Assembly (NCBI GenBank): GCA_052144935.1
Contig: JBKQPR010000182.1
Span: 1 to 64,000 of the forward strand
Direction: 5' to 3'
DNA from: JOPF133 sp052144935
GTDB lineage: Bacteria > Acidobacteriota > Terriglobia > Bryobacterales > Bryobacteraceae
DNA length: 64,000 nt
A program made the position numbers and the translations under genes. This document shows, one piece after another, positions 58,947-64,000 of this stretch. Position 1 is the stretch's first letter; each line of letters begins with the position of its first letter. Under the pieces are notes generated by a model. The model saw nothing but the letters and a program-made list of their open reading frames with translations, was not told where the DNA came from and ran no database searches.

Positions 58947-61900
58947 ATGCCTCGATTTTCGATTCGCAATCCCTATTTCATTGTGGTCATCTGTCTTGCA
59001 TTGGTCCTGCTGGGAGCGTTGGCCGTATTCAGCATGCCTGTGGATCTTTTCCCTCCCATTAATATTCCTCAGGTAATGGTCGCCACCTTCTACTCGGGAA
59101 TGCCTCCGCAGGATATCGAAACCGATATCACCGACCCTTTGGAACGCTTCTTTACCCTCGCCAGCGGGGTCGACCACTTTGAATCCCGCTCGATGCTCGG
59201 CGTCAGCATCATCAAGATCACCTTTCAGACCGGCACCAGCGCCGATGCCGACGTGACCCAGATCTCGAATCTGGCCCTCGCCGACCTCAAGCGGCTGCCG
59301 CCTGGAACGTTGCCTCCCGTAGTGCTGAAATTCGACGCTTCCAGCCTGCCCGTCTGCCTGCTGACCGTGAAAGGGGAAGGGCTGAACGAGACACAACTGC
59401 ACGACTTAGCCCAGTTTCAGATTCGCAACCAGATTCCCGGAGCGGTCAAGGGCGCGGTGATCCCTCCTCCATTTGGCGGCAAGTATCGCCAGGTCATGGT
59501 TTACGTGGACCCATATAAGATGTTCGCCAGGCAACTTAGCCCCATGGATGTAGTCAATGCGGTGAACCAGTCGAATCTGATTCTGCCGGCGGGCGACGTG
59601 AAAATGGGGCCTTATGACTATTACGTCTATTCCAACAGCCTGGTGGAGAATGTCAATGACTTAAACGCGGTGCCCCTCAAGACCGTGGGCGCCAGGTGGG
59701 TCTCGGTCGGTGACATCGGAAAAGCCGAGGATGCCGCCCAAATTCAATACAACATCGTTCGCGTGGATGGCCAGAAGTCCGCCTACGTGCCCATCATGAA
59801 ACAGGGCGGCGACACGAACACCATTGAGGTGGTGAACGGGGTTCGAGACCTGATCCCCAAGTTAGTCGACCTGCCCAAGCAATTGGTAGCCAGCGTGGCG
59901 TTCGATCAATCGGTCTATGTCAAGCAGGCGCTGGAGACCGTGGGGCACGAAGGACTCATCGGGCTGATGCTCACCAGCCTGATGATCCTGATCTTTCTGG
60001 GAAGCCTGCGAGCTACCTCCGCGGTCCTGCTATCCATTCCCCTCTCGGCTCTCACCGCCGTCGTGATTATGTCCCTGATGGGAAGCACCATCAACACCAT
60101 GATCCTGGGCGGACTGGCCCTGGCATTTTCCAGGGTCATCGATAACTCGGTGATTTCGCTCGAAAACATCTACCGACATCTCGAAATGGGTTCTGCGCCC
60201 GCGGTGGCCGCGGAGGTCGGCGGCGCCGAGGTCAACCTCGCGATTCTGGCCGCCACCCTGGTGGATGTGGTGGACTTTTTCCCCGTCACGCTGCTCTATG
60301 GAGTCAGCAAGTTCCTCTTTTCCGCGCTGGCCCTGGCCTTCTGCCTGGCGCTGCTGGCGTCCTTTGTAGTCTCCATGACCGTAATCCCGCTGTTCTGCTC
60401 GAAATTCCTCAAGGGCGTGCCCGGCGGGCACGGCGCCGGCCATGAGGCCCCTGCCGGCGGCGGCTCTCTCTTCACCAGGTTCAACCGGGTATTCAATCGC
60501 GGCTTCGGCAAGCTACTCGACGTTTATGAGCGGGCCGTGCGGTGGGCTTTGATACGCCCGGGCCTGACAGTGGCAGCGATTAGCCTGCTATTCCTCGCCA
60601 GCCTGGCGATCTATCCCTTCCTTGGATTGGCCTTTTTCCCGCGCACCGACGCCGGCCAGTTCACCATCAACGTCAAGGTTCCCACCGGCACCCGGATCGA
60701 GATGACCAACCAGTACATCGCCAAGGTGGAAGATCTCATTCGGCACACCATCGACCCTCACGATATGAAGATGATCGTGTCGAATATCGGCGTCGTGCCC
60801 GACTTCTCTGCGCTGTACACCACCAACGCCGGCCCGTACACCGCCACCGTACAGGTGGCCCTCCAGGACGATCACAAGGTCAGCAGCTTTGAATACATGG
60901 ACCGCGTTCGGGATGGACTGGCGACACGCTTTCCCGATGTCCGGACGTTCTTCTCCAGCGGTTCGATGGTGGACGCGATCCTGAACTCCGGTATGCCCGC
61001 GCCCATCGATCTTCAGGTGAGCGGCTCCAACCTGCCGCTGATTTATGGGATCGCGCAGAATTTCGCCACCCAGATCCGCCGGTTGCCGGGCGTCGGCGAG
61101 GTATACATCCCTCAGGACATGAACTATCCCGCCCTGCGCCTGAATGTCGACCGCGTGCACGCCGGCGAACTTGGTTTGACCCAAAAGGACATCATCGACA
61201 ATGTCATCACCGCCCTGAATTCGAATTACATGATCGCGCCCAATTACTGGGTGGATTATAAAACCGGAAACGATTATTACCTGACAGTGCAATATTACGA
61301 AAACGGCGGACCTGCCATACACAATTTCACGGACTTGAGCAATATCCCCCTGCGGGCGCCGAATCTGAAGGAACCTACTACTCTCGATACGGTAGTCAAG
61401 CTCGATCGCTTCCTAACCACTACCGAATACGATCACTTCGCCATTCAAAGGGTGAGCGACGTGTACGTCACCCCGGCGGCAGAAGATCTGCAGACGCTCA
61501 AGAAAGCCATCGAAGGGCTCATCGATAACGCCAAGCCCCCCGAGGGCGTACACGTAACCCTGCGCGGCATGGTGCTCGGCATGGACGAGTCCTTCAAGCG
61601 ATTCGGACTCGGCTTTGGTATTTCGTTTGCCCTGCTCTTCTTGATTCTGGTCGCGCAATTCCGGTCCTTCGTGGATCCGCTCCTTATCATGCTCGCCATT
61701 CCAATGGGATTTATCGGCGTACTGGTGATTCTGCCCCTGGTGCATAGCACTCTCAACGTGATGTCCCTGATGGGAGTGCTGATGCTGATCGGCATCGCGG
61801 ATTCGAACAGCATCCTGATCGTGGATTTCGCCCACAACCTGGAGGGTCAGGGACTCCCGGTGGCGGACGCCGTGATTACCGCCTGCCGGGTCCGGCTGCG

Positions 61901-62144
61901 CCCCATCCTGATGACCTCGCTCGCGACCATCATTGGAATGATCCCGATGGCTATGAAGTTAGGGACGGGAGCCGAGCAATACGCGCCTATGGCCCAGGCC
62001 ATTATCGGAGGCCTGACCTCGTCGGTACTGCTAACCATCTTCATCGTGCCCGCCGCATATCTGTTGGTTTACGGCAGACGGGGACCGCGAGCGGGGCAGC
62101 CCGTCACCGGCGCGCAGGCTCTGCCACAACCGGAAGGAGCTTAA
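58947..62144 (+). CDS. RND efflux permease (AcrB/MexB superfamily)
   Basis: 1065-aa proton-driven pump with the usual layout: TM1 (YFIVVICLALVLLGALAVFS), first porter loop, TM2-6, TM7 (AAISLLFLASLAIYPFLGLA), second porter loop, TM8-12. In TM4 the proton-relay pair, normally Asp-Asp, reads IDNSVISLENIYR: D399 followed by N400. A short Gly/His-rich linker lies in the middle (GVPGGHGAGHEAPAGGG). It ends in TM12 with SSVLLTIFIVPAAYLLVYG. The TolC gene follows without a gap. Confidence 0.95.
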   Translation: MPRFSIRNPYFIVVICLALVLLGALAVFSMPVDLFPPINIPQVMVATFYSGMPPQDIETDITDPLERFFTLASGVDHFESRSMLGVSIIKITFQTGTSADADVTQISNLALADLKRLPPGTLPPVVLKFDASSLPVCLLTVKGEGLNETQLHDLAQFQIRNQIPGAVKGAVIPPPFGGKYRQVMVYVDPYKMFARQLSPMDVVNAVNQSNLILPAGDVKMGPYDYYVYSNSLVENVNDLNAVPLKTVGARWVSVGDIGKAEDAAQIQYNIVRVDGQKSAYVPIMKQGGDTNTIEVVNGVRDLIPKLVDLPKQLVASVAFDQSVYVKQALETVGHEGLIGLMLTSLMILIFLGSLRATSAVLLSIPLSALTAVVIMSLMGSTINTMILGGLALAFSRVIDNSVISLENIYRHLEMGSAPAVAAEVGGAEVNLAILAATLVDVVDFFPVTLLYGVSKFLFSALALAFCLALLASFVVSMTVIPLFCSKFLKGVPGGHGAGHEAPAGGGSLFTRFNRVFNRGFGKLLDVYERAVRWALIRPGLTVAAISLLFLASLAIYPFLGLAFFPRTDAGQFTINVKVPTGTRIEMTNQYIAKVEDLIRHTIDPHDMKMIVSNIGVVPDFSALYTTNAGPYTATVQVALQDDHKVSSFEYMDRVRDGLATRFPDVRTFFSSGSMVDAILNSGMPAPIDLQVSGSNLPLIYGIAQNFATQIRRLPGVGEVYIPQDMNYPALRLNVDRVHAGELGLTQKDIIDNVITALNSNYMIAPNYWVDYKTGNDYYLTVQYYENGGPAIHNFTDLSNIPLRAPNLKEPTTLDTVVKLDRFLTTTEYDHFAIQRVSDVYVTPAAEDLQTLKKAIEGLIDNAKPPEGVHVTLRGMVLGMDESFKRFGLGFGISFALLFLILVAQFRSFVDPLLIMLAIPMGFIGVLVILPLVHSTLNVMSLMGVLMLIGIADSNSILIVDFAHNLEGQGLPVADAVITACRVRLRPILMTSLATIIGMIPMAMKLGTGAEQYAPMAQAIIGGLTSSVLLTIFIVPAAYLLVYGRRGPRAGQPVTGAQALPQPEGA

Positions 62145-63491
62145 ATGCGATTCGTACAAGCAATTCCAACTCCCGGTCGGAAACGCCGCCCGGCAGGACT
62201 CCGGGTTTGCGTGCTCGCCGCCGCCTGGACAATGTCCGCTTTCGGTCAGACCGGCGCCCCTGTGCAGTTGAAACTCAGCGACGCGGAGGCCTTGGCCTTG
62301 AAGAACCATCCTCAAGTGCTGGCGGCGCAGAACGAGACGTTCGCTCAGAGCCGCCGCGTCGTGGAAGCGCGTTCCTCTTACTACCCGTCGGTCAACGGGG
62401 AAGTGACTGGTTCGGCAGCCAATATAGGAGCGCGGATTGGAGCCGGATTCCTCTCCGCTTCCAGTGTCTTCGACCGGTTCGGCGATGGAGTGGAAATCTC
62501 CCAGTTAATCACCGATTTCGGGCGCACACCCAGCTTAGTCTCGCAATCGAAATTGCAGGCCAACGCGGCGGAACAAAACTACCAGGCGACCCGCTATGAC
62601 GTCCTGTTGCGCGTGAATCAGGCCTACTTCAACTCCTTGCGCTCGCAGGCGCTGATCAAGGTCGCGCAGAAAACCGTCGATGCACGTCAACTGCAGGCCA
62701 GCCAGATAACCGAACTGGCCCGGAACAACCTGCGCTCCCAACTGGACGTCAGCTTTGCGGATGTTACCGTTTCCCAGGCCAAATTGCTCTTGATCCGGTC
62801 GCAGAATTTGGTTCAGTCTGCTTTCGCGGAATTGACTCGCGCCCTGGGCGCACAACAAGCGGTCACTTATCAACTGGTGGAGGAAGCGACCCCGCCCAGT
62901 CCCCAGGCAAATGCCGAGGACTTAGTGGGTCAGGCGCTGCAGAACCGCCCGGAATTGGCCGCCCTTCGTTTAGCCCGCGACGCGGCTTACCGGTTTGAAG
63001 ACGCCGAACGGGACCTCAAACGCCCCACGGCGAGTTTCGTTGGGGTGGCCGGGTATATGCCGTACATCGACCAGATTAATCTTCCTCGTGTCATTCCTAA
63101 CGAATATGCCGGCGCCGGGGTGAATGTCCAGATCCCGGTCTTCAATGGCCACTTGTTCACGGCCCGCCGGGAAGAGGCCCATTATCGCGCGGTGGAAGCC
63201 GATCAGCGCGTGCGCGATCTGGAAGACAGCATCGCACGCGACGTCCGGGCCGCCTGGGCCGACGCCCAGACCGCCTATCAGGCGCAGACTGTAACCGCCG
63301 AGTTCCTCCGGGAAGCTACCATGGCTCTGGACCTGGCTGAGGGTCGCTTCCAACTCCAACTGTCCACTATTGTGGAGTTGACCCAGTCCCAACTGAATCA
63401 GACCGAAGCGGAGATCGAAAACCTGAACGCCAAGTACGACTACCAGAGCCTGTACGCGGCGCTTCAGTACGCGATTGGCGCGCTGCGGTAG
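62145..63491 (+). CDS. TolC family outer-membrane efflux protein
   Basis: 448-aa outer-membrane channel. Signal peptide to about residue 30 (GLRVCVLAAAWTMSAFGQ). Two repeated OEP halves of long helices and short strands: LSDAEALALKNHPQVLAAQN, ANIGARIGAGFLSASSVFDR, QLDVSFADVTVSQAKLLL, NRPELAALRLARDA, VNVQIPVFNGHLFTARREEA and ALDLAEGRFQLQLSTIVELT. Its ATG follows directly on the permease stop (TAAATG), so the complete tripartite pump is one operon. Confidence 0.94.
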   Translation: MRFVQAIPTPGRKRRPAGLRVCVLAAAWTMSAFGQTGAPVQLKLSDAEALALKNHPQVLAAQNETFAQSRRVVEARSSYYPSVNGEVTGSAANIGARIGAGFLSASSVFDRFGDGVEISQLITDFGRTPSLVSQSKLQANAAEQNYQATRYDVLLRVNQAYFNSLRSQALIKVAQKTVDARQLQASQITELARNNLRSQLDVSFADVTVSQAKLLLIRSQNLVQSAFAELTRALGAQQAVTYQLVEEATPPSPQANAEDLVGQALQNRPELAALRLARDAAYRFEDAERDLKRPTASFVGVAGYMPYIDQINLPRVIPNEYAGAGVNVQIPVFNGHLFTARREEAHYRAVEADQRVRDLEDSIARDVRAAWADAQTAYQAQTVTAEFLREATMALDLAEGRFQLQLSTIVELTQSQLNQTEAEIENLNAKYDYQSLYAALQYAIGALR

Positions 63492-63506
63492 GGAAGTTCG
63501 TAGATC

Positions 63507-64000
63507 ATGCGCGCAGACAGAGCGGTGCTTTTTCGCGAAAAGCAGTCGTTCCACCTGGGCTACGCCAGGATTGCCCTCGCGATGCCGCCTGCGGCGCTGG
63601 TGATCATTAGTTGCCGCCAGATTATCTGGCATCGTCCCTGGGGGGACCCTCCCACGACAAACGGTGGCCTCCTGTTCCTGACGGCCCTCATTCTGTTGGT
63701 CTATATCCGCTTGATCACGGTCCGGCTCGTCACCGAACTGCGGCCGGCGCAGCTTTCGGTTGCCATGAAGGGGCTTTGGCGGCGGACTCGGGTCGCCCTT
63801 GCGGACATTCGCAAGGCCGTTGCGGTCGAATACGATCCAGTGACCGAGTACCGCGGCTACGGCGTCCGCTCCGGCCCTCGCGGACAGGCCTACATCGCGT
63901 CCGGCAGCCAGGCGGTTCAACTGGAGCTGCGGGACGGCCGCAAGCTGTTGATAGGCTCTCAGCGGCCTCAGGAATTGGCTCGCCGGATTGCTGAAGCCCA
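63507..64000 (+). CDS. Membrane protein with a PH-like domain (DUF6141-like), open at the window end
   Basis: The frame starts at ATG 63507 (MRADRAVLFREKQSFHLGYA) and is still open at 64000 after 164 codons. Two hydrophobic spans (ARIALAMPPAALVIIS, LLFLTALILLVYIRLI) are followed by a PH-like part: IRKAVAVEYDPVTEYRGYGV, RSGPRGQAYIASGSQAVQLE, LRDGRKLLIGSQRPQELARR. It ends within a few residues of the family's usual length. It lies 15 bp behind the TolC gene and may be co-transcribed. Confidence 0.7.
   Translation, partial: MRADRAVLFREKQSFHLGYARIALAMPPAALVIISCRQIIWHRPWGDPPTTNGGLLFLTALILLVYIRLITVRLVTELRPAQLSVAMKGLWRRTRVALADIRKAVAVEYDPVTEYRGYGVRSGPRGQAYIASGSQAVQLELRDGRKLLIGSQRPQELARRIAEA

Overview
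The window reads as a chromosomal segment of an acidobacterium of the Bryobacterales/Solibacter type. The evidence is a TIGR03435-family protein (7287-8294), a family expanded in Solibacter-like genomes; remnants of FtsX/MacB-type permeases of the acidobacterial kind (18780-18962, 49684-49880); many Tat-exported sugar enzymes and Gfo/Idh proteins; a PQQ/cytochrome c dehydrogenase; and dense GC-rich coding. No rRNA, tRNA or CRISPR array was recognised by eye.

Layout. 1-5519 (minus): an operon DapA-like - enolase-superfamily - cyclase - PQQ/cytochrome c dehydrogenase. The first two carry Tat signals, the third a possible export signal, and the last protein is cut short. 5886-6973 (minus): a small exported protein and a compact subtilase, each broken by one base. 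7287-13673: TIGR03435 protein, flavin reductase, IHF/HU protein, then a tight plus-strand run of membrane M50 protease, two glycosyltransferases, prepilin peptidase and a nitrilase-type amidohydrolase. 13674-18962: an accessory stretch with three toxin-antitoxin (TA) type pairs, a LigD-type polymerase convergent with a separate ATP-dependent DNA ligase, and a permease remnant. 19091-21210: zinc-ribbon protein, proline dehydrogenase and two small membrane proteins. 22011-27197: RRM protein, then a translationally coupled envelope operon (Omp85-like barrel, small exported protein, NtrY-like kinase, NtrC-type regulator). 27210-35729: Uma2 protein and a type I restriction-modification locus whose hsdM and hsdR are each broken by a single-base frameshift, with a decayed vapBC pair and a TumE-type pair lying between hsdS and hsdR. 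35842-38433 (minus): aminotransferase, OB-fold protein, thiolase. 38710-42509: a low-GC membrane protein with six 48-bp repeats and a Tat-exported GH2 enzyme. 42616-46312: metK and ahcY, divergent from a SahR-like regulator with an operator dyad in the shared gap. 46368-54544: VapC pair, two sugar isomerase-like proteins (one broken), a YjbR protein, GH27 and Gfo/Idh, and Hsp20 with a DUF2934-like segment. 54471-64000: a NarL-type two-component system divergent from an RraA-like protein plus an RND efflux operon (adaptor, permease, TolC), then an open-ended membrane protein.

How it fits together. The core genes (SAM cycle, efflux, envelope, two-component systems) are intact. The accessory genes (restriction, TA, subtilase, one isomerase) carry almost all the frameshifts. 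Short dispersed repeats mark the accessory parts: a 25-nt repeat around TA modules, a palindrome inserted in two coding regions in different frames, and a longer inverted repeat in intergenic DNA.
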